Shown: positions 1-8,394, counted from the stretch's first letter. The stretch is DNA of 64,000 nucleotides from Kangiella shandongensis (GCF_020005365.1 NZ_JACNML010000009.1:1-64000), one strand, 5' to 3'. The notes: generated by a model from the sequence alone, not told the origin. Numbers and translations: made by a program.

Positions 1-1
1 A

Positions 2-883
2 CTCGCAGCATCTCGTTTAAACTCCGGACTGAATGACCGACGTTGTCTTCTTCTTACCATTGAACACCTCTTTGTTAAGGGTAATACTACCACTTAAAAG
101 AGTGTTCGGGTTTAGTCTGCCACTACAGTTTCTTCCAGCCAAACAAGTGAAGCAAACTTTTATAAGGAAATCCTGAATTACCTCAACTTCAACAACAATA
201 GACGAAATCATAGAGGGTCAGTTGCAAATAACAGAGCTCGAATCGCTGATTTTCTTTCGGCGAGAGCACAAGAAGTAGGGGAGTCACGTGTAATGCTATT
301 TATTGATGAAGCTGAAAATCTGTCCCACAATCAACTTAGTTGGCTAATCTCCATTCAGAATCAGATTAAACATAATCACGTCAAATTGATGACCATTCTA
401 GTAGGAACAAATGAGCTTAAGGATAAAAAGGAGTCTTTAAAGAAACTAGGCCAAAGGCAAATTACTAGGAGATTTATGACTATGGAGTATAGATTTCCGG
501 GGCTTTCAGTTCCGAGTGATATCAATAGCTTGTTGTCAGCAATCGATAATACAAAAATAAAGATCAACAATAAGGAACAAAGCTTGGTTTCATATTTTAT
601 TCCGGCTGCAACAAAGGGCTCCTTTAAAATAAGAGAATACTCAAAGGAAGTATATGAATTATTAATAGGTAGCATTAATCACGATTCCTATAACCATGGA
701 AACCAAAGATTAATTAAAGAACTGCCTATGGAACAGGTAATGGGCTATATTATACATTTACTTGATGTAGCATCAGAAAACGATAATACAAACCTTACGC
801 TTTCTAAAGAACTGCTATCCGACTGCTTAGTCCCACCAATATCGCACGCCATCAACGAGTTTGTGTTTTCTATTAATACTTAA
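2..883 (+). pseudogene. Decayed TniB/TnsC-like transposition ATPase
   Basis: TniB/TnsC AAA+ ATPases regulate DDE transposases of the Tn5053/Tn7 type. One frame runs from the window edge to 883 but is broken by TAA at 95-97 and TAG at 113-115. At 80-103 it reads GNTTT-stop-KS, a P-loop (GxxxxGKS) whose second glycine codon is now a stop. After the stops the frame continues with family-like residues and a clear Walker B (LFIDEAEN, 296-319), then an IxRRFM segment typical of the C-terminal half. Only 293-883 (196 aa) stays open from an ATG. It cannot make a working ATPase because the P-loop is lost. No transposase or TniQ gene is visible; the 5' end is outside the window. The region is AT-rich compared with the genes that follow. 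Family assignment is from motif pattern and memory. Confidence 0.6.
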
Positions 884-939
884 AAGAATTTATCTTTCTT
901 TTCTGGTAACTTCTAACTCTGTAGACAGTCGGATGAATA

Positions 940-990
940 CAACTATTTTTCTATAAAAAATGCGCAATACAAGTATTTATCTATAAAATA
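940..990 (+). repeat. Right-facing pair of end-type repeats
   Basis: Two 21-bp copies at 940-960 and 970-990 share CAA(C/G)TATTT(T/A)TCTATAAAA and differ at only three positions. Both are preceded by ATA. They are inverted relative to the three copies at 1005-1065, so the pair and the triple face each other across a short centre near 991-1004. Confidence 0.6.
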
Positions 991-1004
991 AGTGCATTTG
1001 CATA

Positions 1005-1065
1005 TTTTTTAGAAAAGTGGTTGTTTTTTAGAAAAGTACTTGCAGGATTTTCGGAGAAGTACTTG
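1005..1065 (-). repeat. Three left-facing end-type repeats
   Basis: TTTTTTAGAAAAGTGGTTG (1005-1023) and TTTTTTAGAAAAGTACTTG (1024-1042) abut directly. A third, TTTTCGGAGAAGTACTTG, is at 1048-1065, 8 bp from the proposed tip at 1073. Tandem or near-tandem ~20-bp sites next to a TGT/ACA tip are characteristic of TnsB/TniA-bound transposon ends; the binding role is inferred. Confidence 0.6.
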
Positions 1066-1177
1066 TCTGTACATTTACTTAAAAAGATTAAAGTAATTTT
1101 GTTAAACACCCATATGTCTCTGTGGCCATTACTTTGGCTCAACAATTAATTTAACATAATATAAGTTATGCGAATAT

Positions 1178-1405
1178 GTGAATGTAAAGTGTCAAACGTT
1201 ATCAGGTGAACGTAATTACGAGAAAAGTGATAAAAAGAAACATCGCACAGAGCGTTTTTATGGGCATTTCTCCAGAAGCTTTTCTTTGCCGGATAATGTT
1301 GATGAAAAGTCAATTAAAGCCGAGCATAAGAACGGTATGCTTTACCTGCATTTGATGAAGGCACCACAAGAAATAACTAAGTCTGTTGATATTAATATTT
1401 CTTAG
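1178..1405 (+). pseudogene. 5'-truncated small heat-shock protein (Hsp20)
   Basis: Hsp20 chaperones bind unfolded proteins through an alpha-crystallin domain. This fragment keeps only the C-terminal two-thirds of that domain: TLSGERNYE, RTERFYGHFSRSFSLPDN, then an AEHKNGMLYLHL strand (about 75 residues; intact Hsp20 is roughly 140-150). Upstream in frame there is a stop at 1157-1159, no N-terminal arm, no first beta strands and no clear ribosome site, only a GTG at 1178. It lies about 100 bp from the mobile-element end at 1073, so loss of the 5' half may date from that insertion or a later deletion. A terminator follows at 1421. Confidence 0.7.
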
Positions 1406-1420
1406 TAATATAGGGCTGAC

Positions 1421-1453
1421 GACAAGCATGTACTCATGCTTGTCTTCTTTTTG
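1421..1453 (+). terminator. Rho-independent terminator after the hsp20 remnant
   Basis: A perfect 10-bp stem GACAAGCATG/CATGCTTGTC with a TACT loop is followed by TTCTTTTTG. It survives although the gene it served is truncated. Confidence 0.85.
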
Positions 1454-1466
1454 TTCCAGCCTGATT

Positions 1467-1739
1467 TTAACCGTCTTTATATGACAGTTTGTTGTATATT
1501 GTCGCGATCAACCAAACGGTAATTCCGCCACATACTGCCCATGCGAGCATGCCAACGAATATGCCAGAAAATGTTAAGTGCCATCCCATGCCCATATCAG
1601 CTATGTTGCTATGCATCATATCAGCGAATATCCCCATACTGGTTGTAGGTAATAACCAGATAAAGACGACACACAGAATCCAGATTATAGCTAACCCAAT
1701 AGCCGTAGCGACTCCAAGGCGTAGCGCATCAATTTTCAT
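1467..1739 (-). CDS. Small two-to-three-helix membrane protein, DUF5676-like
   Basis: This 90-aa protein has hydrophobic segments at about 8-31 and 55-82, with a Met/His-rich stretch between them (MMHSNIADMGMGWH). Layout and the C-terminal A-x-IYNKL end resemble the DUF5676 family of small membrane proteins of unknown function; the assignment is from pattern memory. The start is supported by GGGAGG seven bases upstream. It is divergent from the 1923 gene, and the FNR-type site at 1830 lies in their shared upstream region, so both may answer to one regulator. The Met/His loop could bind a metal, but nothing shows this directly. Confidence 0.6.
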   Translation of the reverse strand: MKIDALRLGVATAIGLAIIWILCVVFIWLLPTTSMGIFADMMHSNIADMGMGWHLTFSGIFVGMLAWAVCGGITVWLIATIYNKLSYKDG

Positions 1740-1829
1740 AATAGCCTCCCTTGCATTTATTCACACTTACCATGTTACACCCTTTCCTTAAAAATGGTTT
1801 GATGCAGGTCATTTTGTGAACAACTATTT

Positions 1830-1843
1830 TTGACTTACATCAA
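1830..1843. promoter_or_regulatory. FNR/ANR-type site TTGAC-TTAC-ATCAA
   Basis: The site matches nine of ten positions of TTGAT-N4-ATCAA. Its centre at 1836.5 is about 40 bp upstream of a start point implied by TATACC (1865-1870), near the -41.5 spacing of a class II activator site for the 1923 gene. It is one of three such sites in the 1.4-14.4 kb island. Confidence 0.5.
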
Positions 1844-1922
1844 CATTTGCAACCTATTCTATGTTATACCTATAGATATCATATTGTTATCCATATCATT
1901 TCAAATTAAAGGAGATGAGGTT

Positions 1923-2213
1923 ATGAGTAATGATAAACAGAAAAAAGAAGCTGAAGAGCTTTTTGAATATATCAAAGGACAACGCGATGATCTCAGAGTA
2001 CAGGCGCATTTGGCGAAGTTAGAGTTAAAAGATAAATGGAAAGAAACCGAGGATAAATGGCACCATTTTGCTGCCAAGTTTCACTCTCTAAGTCGAGGTA
2101 CTGACAAGGCGACCGATGATGTTGCCGAGGGTTTTAAACACCTTGGTGAAGAACTCAAACACGCTTATAATGACTTAAAGCAAAGCGTTAAGTCTAAAGA
2201 CTCAACCGATTGA
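1923..2213 (+). CDS. Small highly charged helical protein, unknown function
   Basis: The 96-residue product is almost entirely Lys/Glu/Asp-rich with heptad-like spacing and no Gly/Pro breaks in the first half, so a soluble coiled coil is likely. It has no signal peptide. The ATG at 1923 is preceded by AAAGGAGATGAGG; an upstream in-frame start near 1830 would run through the FNR-type site and is not credible. It is the first gene of a run with the AMP-phosphorylase-like, PRPP-synthetase and P-ATPase genes (34 bp to the next start). I do not recognise a family. Small charged helical proteins in stress islands are often chaperone- or membrane-associated, but that is only suggestive. Confidence 0.75.
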   Translation: MSNDKQKKEAEELFEYIKGQRDDLRVQAHLAKLELKDKWKETEDKWHHFAAKFHSLSRGTDKATDDVAEGFKHLGEELKHAYNDLKQSVKSKDSTD

Positions 2214-2247
2214 TATATAACAATTAATTTAATTTCAGGAAAGTGCC

Positions 2248-3762
2248 ATGGAGCAGCCTGAGACCACCCTGCCCTTAGCCCATCGTCTGGGCATAGACAC
2301 AGGACATGAGCCTGTGATTTTCCTCCGTAGGGAATCACCGGTAGCTCGTTCCGAGGGCTTCGAGTCTATGTCTCGTATAGCCGTCGAGGTTAATGACAAA
2401 CGAATCTTGGCGACTTTAATGATCGTTTATAGCGACTTATTAGAGCCCGGTCATGCCGGATTATCGGAAAAAGCATGGCGTGCATTAAAAGTTAAGCCTG
2501 GTGAGCGATTAAAACTCAGCCATGCCCCTCCAATCAGCTCCCTTTCCTATATCCGTGCCAAAGCATTTGGCCATAAGCTGAACCGTAAACAGTTTCATAG
2601 CATTATTAAGGATATTGTCGACGGCTATTATATGAATGTGCATCTGGCGGCTTTTATTACTGCCTGTGCTAACAGTAATCTCAATGCCGATGAAATTATT
2701 TATCTGACCGAAGCGATGGTTAATACGGGGCAAAAGCTCGAATGGGAGGCCGAGACGGTTATAGACAAACACTGTATCGGCGGGTTACCAGGGAATCGCA
2801 CCTCCCCTATCATTGTCGCAATTCTGGCGGCTAATGGCCTAACAATCCCCAAAACTTCGTCAAGAGCCATCACATCACCCGCTGGCACCGCTGACGTGAT
2901 GGAAACCATGACTAACGTCGACTTTACGTTCGAGTCGCTTAAAAAAATTGTCAAAGAGACTGGAGGCTGTTTAGCGTGGGGAGGTTCTGTCAGCTTAAGC
3001 CCCGCCGACGATATTTTGATCACTGTTGAAAAAGCGTTAGATATCGACTTTGAGGGACAGTTAATCGCTTCTATTCTGTCAAAGAAAATTGCAGCTGGTT
3101 CACAACAAGTTCTGATTGACATCCCCGTTGGTAAAACAGCCAAGGTAAGAAGTCGTGCCGCTGCGGAAGCTCTATCAAAACAACTCATCTATACTGGAAG
3201 CCAGCTCGGTATTAAAGTTAATGTCGTTCTCACCGACGGTTCTCAACCTGTCGGCAATGGTATCGGGCCCGCATTAGAAGCTCAGGACGTGTTAGCGGTA
3301 TTAAAAAATGATAGCCATGCCCCCGCTGATCTGCGAGAAAGAGCCGTCACGCTTTCTGCAAAACTTTTAGAGTTGACAGAAAAGTCTCCCCCCGGACAAG
3401 GATACAAGTTATCCTTAGACACACTGACTTCTGGCTTGGCCTGGGATAAGTTCAGACAAATCTGTGAATTACAGGGCGGGTTCACTGAACCCAAAACTTC
3501 GTGCTGTACCTACACTATTACAACACCTCGCCGTGTGCTTGTGGAAGAGTTTGATAACCGGCAACTGGCACGGTTAGCGAAGCTTGCTGGAGCGCCAGCG
3601 GATAAAACCGCAGGAGTATTTTTACATGCAAAGGTCGGTGATACAGTCAGTGAGGATGGTGCTTTAATGACAATTCACGCCGAAGCTCCCGGAGAACTGG
3701 ATTACGCCATAAACTTCTATAAAGATAACATGAGCATGCTGAAGCTTAAGGAGCTCAAATGA
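2248..3762 (+). CDS. AMP phosphorylase-like (thymidine phosphorylase family)
   Basis: At 504 aa this is longer than DeoA (about 440), with an extra N-terminal domain (residues 1-85) as in archaeal AMP phosphorylases. A helical domain follows (about 92-155), then the phosphate/nucleoside-binding core with KHCIGG near 174 and IPKTSSRAITSPAGTAD near 200-216, and the pyrimidine-phosphorylase C-terminal domain (about 415-500). The SSRAITSPAGTAD signature matches AMP phosphorylases better than DeoA. The expected reaction is AMP (or another NMP) plus phosphate giving base plus ribose 1,5-bisphosphate. Its stop overlaps the start of the PRPP-synthetase gene by 4 nt, implying translational coupling. 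No RuBisCO or ribose-1,5-bisphosphate isomerase gene is in this window, so the fate of the product is unclear. Confidence 0.8.
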   Translation: MEQPETTLPLAHRLGIDTGHEPVIFLRRESPVARSEGFESMSRIAVEVNDKRILATLMIVYSDLLEPGHAGLSEKAWRALKVKPGERLKLSHAPPISSLSYIRAKAFGHKLNRKQFHSIIKDIVDGYYMNVHLAAFITACANSNLNADEIIYLTEAMVNTGQKLEWEAETVIDKHCIGGLPGNRTSPIIVAILAANGLTIPKTSSRAITSPAGTADVMETMTNVDFTFESLKKIVKETGGCLAWGGSVSLSPADDILITVEKALDIDFEGQLIASILSKKIAAGSQQVLIDIPVGKTAKVRSRAAAEALSKQLIYTGSQLGIKVNVVLTDGSQPVGNGIGPALEAQDVLAVLKNDSHAPADLRERAVTLSAKLLELTEKSPPGQGYKLSLDTLTSGLAWDKFRQICELQGGFTEPKTSCCTYTITTPRRVLVEEFDNRQLARLAKLAGAPADKTAGVFLHAKVGDTVSEDGALMTIHAEAPGELDYAINFYKDNMSMLKLKELK

Positions 3763-4670
3763 AGCCGATACTTTTTGATTTATCCTATAATCTAAACTTA
3801 TCAGCTCAGGTGAGACAAAAGCTTGACGCTGAACTGGGTTCGCTTACGCTCCGTAATTTTCCAGATGGTGAGTCGAGTATCAAGGTCATGGAAGACTGCG
3901 AGGACCGCGAGGTGATTGTTATGGCGGACCTGTCCCACCCCAATGAAAAAGTACTTCCGCTCTTATTACTGACACGAATACTCCGGGAGCGAAAAGCAAA
4001 AGAAATCAATTTAATTGCCCCCTACCTCCCATACATGCGACAGGATGCGCAGTTTACATCCGGCGAGTCGCAACTGGCCAGGCATTTTGCAGAGCTGCTG
4101 TCTGCTCATTTTGATAAAGTGATTACGGTAGAACCCCATCTACACCGTATTCTTCGGCTGGATACTATTTTTTCGATACCGACAGAAACGGTGCATAGCA
4201 CGATTCCAATCGCCGAGTGGGTCAAAAATCATGTGAAAAACCCTCTATTTATTGGGCCTGACATGGAAAGTTCACAATGGGTCTCGCCTCTTGCCAGACA
4301 GTTACAACAACCCTTTTTAGTCGCCGAGAAAAGTCGTAAAGGCGATCAGGATGTCAGTATCATAATCAAAGGATTAGATCACTGTCAGGGACATACCCCA
4401 GTGGTCATCGACGACATCATTTCGACAGGTTATACCATGGTGGGTATTGGTCAACGACTGAAAGACGAAGGCTTTAATGAAAGCATCTGTATCGCCACTC
4501 ACGCCATTTTCTCCGGTGATGCTTATATGCGTTTATCAAAGAATTATTTCGATAAAGTTATCACAACCAATACAGTCCCACATATTTCTAACCAAATTGA
4601 TGTTTCCGAAGAAATATATCGGGGTTATGCCGCCTGTGGTACAGACAAGCAATATGGCGCAGGTTTATGA
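3759..4670 (+). CDS. Divergent ribose-phosphate diphosphokinase (PRPP synthetase)
   Basis: PRPP synthetase transfers the ATP diphosphate to ribose 5-phosphate; run backwards it makes ATP from PRPP and AMP. This 303-aa protein keeps the fold landmarks: FPDGE near 28, LPYMRQD near 93 (canonical FPYARQD), the GPD segment, and a PRPP loop VVIDDIISTGYT near 214. The loop and the short length differ from the housekeeping Prs, so this looks like a paralog closer to class II/III or archaeal forms. It overlaps its neighbours by 4 nt on both sides (ATGA), tying it to the AMP-phosphorylase-like enzyme and the P-ATPase. A role in handling ribose phosphates released from NMPs is inferred. The housekeeping prs would be elsewhere. 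Confidence 0.82.
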   Translation: MKPILFDLSYNLNLSAQVRQKLDAELGSLTLRNFPDGESSIKVMEDCEDREVIVMADLSHPNEKVLPLLLLTRILRERKAKEINLIAPYLPYMRQDAQFTSGESQLARHFAELLSAHFDKVITVEPHLHRILRLDTIFSIPTETVHSTIPIAEWVKNHVKNPLFIGPDMESSQWVSPLARQLQQPFLVAEKSRKGDQDVSIIIKGLDHCQGHTPVVIDDIISTGYTMVGIGQRLKDEGFNESICIATHAIFSGDAYMRLSKNYFDKVITTNTVPHISNQIDVSEEIYRGYAACGTDKQYGAGL

Positions 4671-7318
4671 ATGCAGGGACCCAGATAGACTCAATCAAAA
4701 AGCTTGCAACACTGAGTAATGAAAAATTACTCAGTACGCTGGGCTCTGATGTGTCACAAGGCCTGAATGATCACGATATAGAGCAAAGGCAAGCACAATA
4801 CGGTGCCAATAGCGTTATAAAATATCACCGCACTTCCCTATTGCGCATCATTTTAAATCAGTTTACCAACCCTATCGCCTGGTTATTGCTGGTAGCGGTA
4901 CTTATTTCTCTTGTTTTCCAAGACTATCTAGAAATGTACGCGATTTTGGCTGTGTTATTTATCAATGCGGCCATTGGGGCTATTACCGAGCTGAAAGCGC
5001 TTGATTCGATGGAAGCATTAAGGAGCATGAGCGAAGCTCAGGCACTTGTTTTACGGCAGGGAAAGCGGATCACCATAAACTCATCCGAGTTAGTTCCTGG
5101 TGATATTGTTTTGTTAGCCGCCGGAGATCTGGTAACCGCAGATATGTGTTTACTCGAGTCAAATAAATTACAGGTCGATGAGTCTGCATTAACCGGTGAG
5201 TCGTTGCCCATTTCTAAGAATAACACCCCCACACATTATATCGAAGACATACAAAATCCCAGGCTATTATATAAAGGTACAGCTGTGCTGAGAGGTACTG
5301 GTGTCGCTGTCGTTGCCAATACTGGCGCTCATACCGAACTGGGAAGGATCAGCATACTGATTGCAGAAGCGACGCCGGAGCGCTCGCCGCTGGAGAATAG
5401 AATTCAGCATTTAAGCGGACAGCTGATCAAGCTAACGCTGGGCCTGATCCTTGCCATTACTATTTTAGGACTGATTAAAGCAGAATCTTATCTTGAGCTC
5501 ATTAAAACCAGTATCGCGCTAGCTGTTGCAGCGATCCCCGAAGGGATGCTTATTGTAACAACATTGGTGCTGGCACGTTCGATGCTAAAGCTCGCTAAGA
5601 AGAATGTGCTGATCGAAAGGTTATCAGCCATTGAGACGCTGGGCTCAACGACCCTGATCATGACTGATAAGACCGGAACCTTAACTGAAAACAAAATGTT
5701 AGTCACCGAACTGTTAACGAACCTAACTGAAAGAGCCCACCTGAATGAGTTACAACAACCCATAGATCCAGCGGTAGCTTCCCTGGTTGACGTTGCAGTG
5801 CTTTGCAACAATACCAACCGGGATGAGTTAAAAGGCGATCCTATCGAGATTGCCTTAATAAAAATGGCACAGCAAATTGCTCCGGAACAGCTACAGAAAC
5901 TGAATCAGTATGAGAAAGTTGCGGAGCAACCCTTTGATCCAGATGTCCGGTACATGATTACCTGCCATTCACTACCTTCTTCGTCGCAATTTCAAGTATC
6001 AATCAAGGGAGCTCCCGAGAGCATTATTGAGCATTGTCATTATTACCTTGATGGCTCTAACAAGGTCGCATTAAGCCCAGACCTGAAAAGCCAGTGGCTA
6101 AGCAGTATAAATCAGATGGCAGAGTCGGGGTTAAGGGTTCTGGCGTTAGCTTATCGTGTGAGTGATACCTCTTCAGTAGCGGTGGATGGCAACTTCTGCC
6201 TTATCGGTATCGTCGGTATGGAAGATCCTTTACGAGAAACCGTGCCAGAGGCTATTCAGCAGTGTCACGATGCGGGTATCCGAATTGTCATGGTGACCGG
6301 AGACAACGGGTTAACCGCCAGTAAAATTGCCAAAAAAATCAACCTCGGGGAACAAGGTGACAATACGACACTAACGGGCGTTGAGCTCGAGGAAATCGTA
6401 AAACATCAGTCGAAAGAAAGCGATGAAAAGCTGTATCAGGTCGATATCTTCTCGCGCGTTAGTCCTAAACAAAAATATGATCTGGCCGAATTCTATCAGG
6501 AAAGAGAGCACATCGTGGCAATGACAGGTGACGGGGTCAATGATGGGCCTGCCCTTAAGAATGCAGACATTGGTATAGCCATGGGTATTCGAGGCACTGA
6601 AGTCGCCAAACAGGCTGCGGATATGGTGCTGCTGGATGATTCCTTCCCTGCTATAGCAGAGGCGGTTTCCCAGGGCCGTACCGTTTTCAACAATATCAGG
6701 AAGTTTGTCCTCTATTTGCTATCGTGTAATTTAAGCGAAATTTTGGTGGTTTCTTTAGCGGTCCTGTCCGGTTTTCCGATCCCGCTACTGCCACTACAAA
6801 TCCTCTTCTTAAACCTGGTCACAGATGTCTTTCCCGCCCTGGCTTTAGGAACCTGCAAAGGTGAAGAAGATGTGATGAAACAACCGCCTCGTGATCCTGC
6901 AGAGACTATTATTGAGAAAGAACACTGGTTACAGATAGTCACCTACGCCGTGCTATTGTCCATCATCGTCTTTTCAGCTTTCCTGGTAGATTTATATTAT
7001 TTTGAGTCGTCTTCGGATCACGCTGTGACGATAGCCTTCCTCACGCTGGCTATCTCGCAACTGTTACACGTTTTTAATATGCGCGAGGAGAAAAAAAGAG
7101 TTTGGAAGAATGAGATTACTCGAAACCTCTATATCTGGATTGCCCTTGCGATATGCTCCCTTCTCTTATTGTTTGCCGTGCATATTCCTCTGCTTTCTAA
7201 GGTTTTGAATATCGTGCCTATGGGCTGGAGCTCCTGGCTTCTGGTCTTCGGCTTTAGTTTCCTAACCGTTCCGTTGTTTAATATCATCCACCTTTGGCCG
7301 ATTATTCGACGACGTTAG
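4667..7318 (+). CDS. Cation-transporting P-type ATPase, Ca2+/SERCA-like (P2)
   Basis: This 883-aa inner-membrane pump has the N-terminal cation ATPase domain, an actuator loop with LTGESLP (about 178), the membrane motif AAIPEGM (about 291), the phosphorylation motif DKTGTLT (about 334), a KGAPE nucleotide-binding motif, the TGDGVNDGPAL hinge (about 620), and four to six C-terminal helices. PEGM rather than CPC/CPH separates it from heavy-metal pumps and suggests Ca2+, Mn2+ or monovalent cations. The start overlaps the PRPP-synthetase stop by 4 nt. Its 3' end overlaps the convergent dehydrogenase gene by 17 bp with no terminator between them. Its place in a nucleotide-salvage unit is unexplained. 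Confidence 0.88.
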   Translation: MNAGTQIDSIKKLATLSNEKLLSTLGSDVSQGLNDHDIEQRQAQYGANSVIKYHRTSLLRIILNQFTNPIAWLLLVAVLISLVFQDYLEMYAILAVLFINAAIGAITELKALDSMEALRSMSEAQALVLRQGKRITINSSELVPGDIVLLAAGDLVTADMCLLESNKLQVDESALTGESLPISKNNTPTHYIEDIQNPRLLYKGTAVLRGTGVAVVANTGAHTELGRISILIAEATPERSPLENRIQHLSGQLIKLTLGLILAITILGLIKAESYLELIKTSIALAVAAIPEGMLIVTTLVLARSMLKLAKKNVLIERLSAIETLGSTTLIMTDKTGTLTENKMLVTELLTNLTERAHLNELQQPIDPAVASLVDVAVLCNNTNRDELKGDPIEIALIKMAQQIAPEQLQKLNQYEKVAEQPFDPDVRYMITCHSLPSSSQFQVSIKGAPESIIEHCHYYLDGSNKVALSPDLKSQWLSSINQMAESGLRVLALAYRVSDTSSVAVDGNFCLIGIVGMEDPLRETVPEAIQQCHDAGIRIVMVTGDNGLTASKIAKKINLGEQGDNTTLTGVELEEIVKHQSKESDEKLYQVDIFSRVSPKQKYDLAEFYQEREHIVAMTGDGVNDGPALKNADIGIAMGIRGTEVAKQAADMVLLDDSFPAIAEAVSQGRTVFNNIRKFVLYLLSCNLSEILVVSLAVLSGFPIPLLPLQILFLNLVTDVFPALALGTCKGEEDVMKQPPRDPAETIIEKEHWLQIVTYAVLLSIIVFSAFLVDLYYFESSSDHAVTIAFLTLAISQLLHVFNMREEKKRVWKNEITRNLYIWIALAICSLLLLFAVHIPLLSKVLNIVPMGWSSWLLVFGFSFLTVPLFNIIHLWPIIRRR

Positions 7319-8291
7319 GAGCCTTATCACCAAATTTATTAAAGTTCTGAACATTTAGCAGGGTTGTATAGGCGATATTATCGATGGAATCGTTGGTATA
7401 AAATGCAATATGAGGTGTGATAACCACATTATCCATCTGCTTGAAACGATTGAACATGGCATCATCTACTGACTTAGCATGATCCTTAAAGAACAGGTTC
7501 TTTTCGTATTCATAAACGTCCAAACCAGCATAACGCACCTTGTTTGTATCGAGAGCATCGATTAGATCTGTGGTTCGAATCACAGGCCCACGAGCGGTAT
7601 TGATAATCGTAACCCCTTGCTTCATCTTTTCAATAGTTTCTTTATTAATCAAGTGGTTAGTTGTTTCATTTAAAGGACAGTGTAAACTAATGACATCCGC
7701 TTGTTGCCATATTTCATTTAAGCTAACCCATTCTAGCAACTCGGGTTTAGATTCGCTAACAGCTGGATCATAACCAATCACCCGGCAGCCGAAACCTTTC
7801 ATGATCGATGCATAGGCGCTGCCAATATCCCCTACTCCTATAACGCCTATGGTTTTATCGTAGACACTTTCTCCCAGATTTCCATTGAGCGCGAATTGAC
7901 TATTGATTAGCCGTTTTTGTAATAAAAACATTTTCCGATATAAGCATAGCAGTAATGTTACAGCGTGTTCGGCAACTGACTGAGGTGAATAGCCTGGTAC
8001 GTTCATAACCGTCATCCCCAGTTCTTTTGCTGCAGTGATATCGACATGATCATATCCCGTCGAGCGTAACAGTATCAGTTTTACTCCTTGCGCTCGAATA
8101 AACGATAAGAGAGCTTTATCTAACGGGTTATTAGCAAAAATACTGATCGCAGAGGCTGACGCCAGTTGTGAAACATGTTCCTCTGTTAATGCGCTATCAA
8201 CAAACGACAGCTCAAAATTAAAAGACTCTTTATTCTTTTGTCGGTAGATCGGCTTCTCAAAATCCTGCACACCAAACAGAACGAGCTTCAT
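7302..8291 (-). CDS. ldhA: D-lactate dehydrogenase-type D-2-hydroxyacid dehydrogenase
   Basis: This 329-aa cytoplasmic NAD-dependent enzyme interconverts a 2-keto acid and a D-2-hydroxyacid, most likely pyruvate and D-lactate. It has the Rossmann motif GVGDIG (about 150) with an aspartate-type end (GYDP), the catalytic Arg in NTARGP (about 233), Glu in DVYE (about 257) and His in TPHIAF (about 290). LdhA regenerates NAD+ in fermentation, which fits the perfect FNR-type site 90 bp upstream. It is divergent from the Na/Pi symporter gene and converges on the P-ATPase with a 17-bp overlap. Exact keto-acid specificity cannot be read from sequence. Confidence 0.82.
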   Translation of the reverse strand: MKLVLFGVQDFEKPIYRQKNKESFNFELSFVDSALTEEHVSQLASASAISIFANNPLDKALLSFIRAQGVKLILLRSTGYDHVDITAAKELGMTVMNVPGYSPQSVAEHAVTLLLCLYRKMFLLQKRLINSQFALNGNLGESVYDKTIGVIGVGDIGSAYASIMKGFGCRVIGYDPAVSESKPELLEWVSLNEIWQQADVISLHCPLNETTNHLINKETIEKMKQGVTIINTARGPVIRTTDLIDALDTNKVRYAGLDVYEYEKNLFFKDHAKSVDDAMFNRFKQMDNVVITPHIAFYTNDSIDNIAYTTLLNVQNFNKFGDKAPNVVE

Positions 8292-8380
8292 GACAACACT
8301 TCCTTATATGCTTACTGAGATGATCTTCTGTTTAGTGTTATTGAACAACCCGTAAAAGGCAATGCTTATCCGAGCAATCA

Positions 8381-8394
8381 TTGATACCGATCAA
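8381..8394. promoter_or_regulatory. Perfect FNR/ANR-type site TTGAT-ACCG-ATCAA
   Basis: All ten consensus positions match. It lies between the divergent ldhA-like and Na/Pi symporter genes. Its centre (8387.5) is 41.5 bp from the start point implied by a GATAGT element at 8417-8422, the class II activator spacing, for the rightward symporter gene. A leftward promoter for the dehydrogenase is less clear. Confidence 0.65.

Larger units (their letters stand above)
920..1073. mobile_element. Transposon end or MITE-like remnant, TGTA...TACA
   Basis: This AT-rich, gene-free segment starts TGTAGACAG and ends CTTGTCTGTACA, so both tips read TGTA inward, as in Tn7/Tn5053-type elements. Inside are five copies of one ~20-bp motif: two facing right (940-960, 970-990) and three facing left (1005-1023, 1024-1042, 1048-1065). 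This is the layout expected of subterminal transposase-binding sites at the two ends of a very short element. The tips are not perfect inverted repeats (a 2-nt offset), and the flanks (AACTC left, TTTAC right) are not a target duplication. It could be a collapsed copy of the element that carried the neighbouring ATPase, or just that element's right end. Confidence 0.5.

Noticed and set aside
1489-1791. 100-codon plus-strand frame over the DUF5676-like gene
   Set aside because: The minus-strand gene has a strong ribosome site and coherent membrane segments; this one does not.
2700-3188. 162-codon antisense frame inside the AMP-phosphorylase-like gene
   Set aside because: It mirrors a well-conserved gene and has no independent support.
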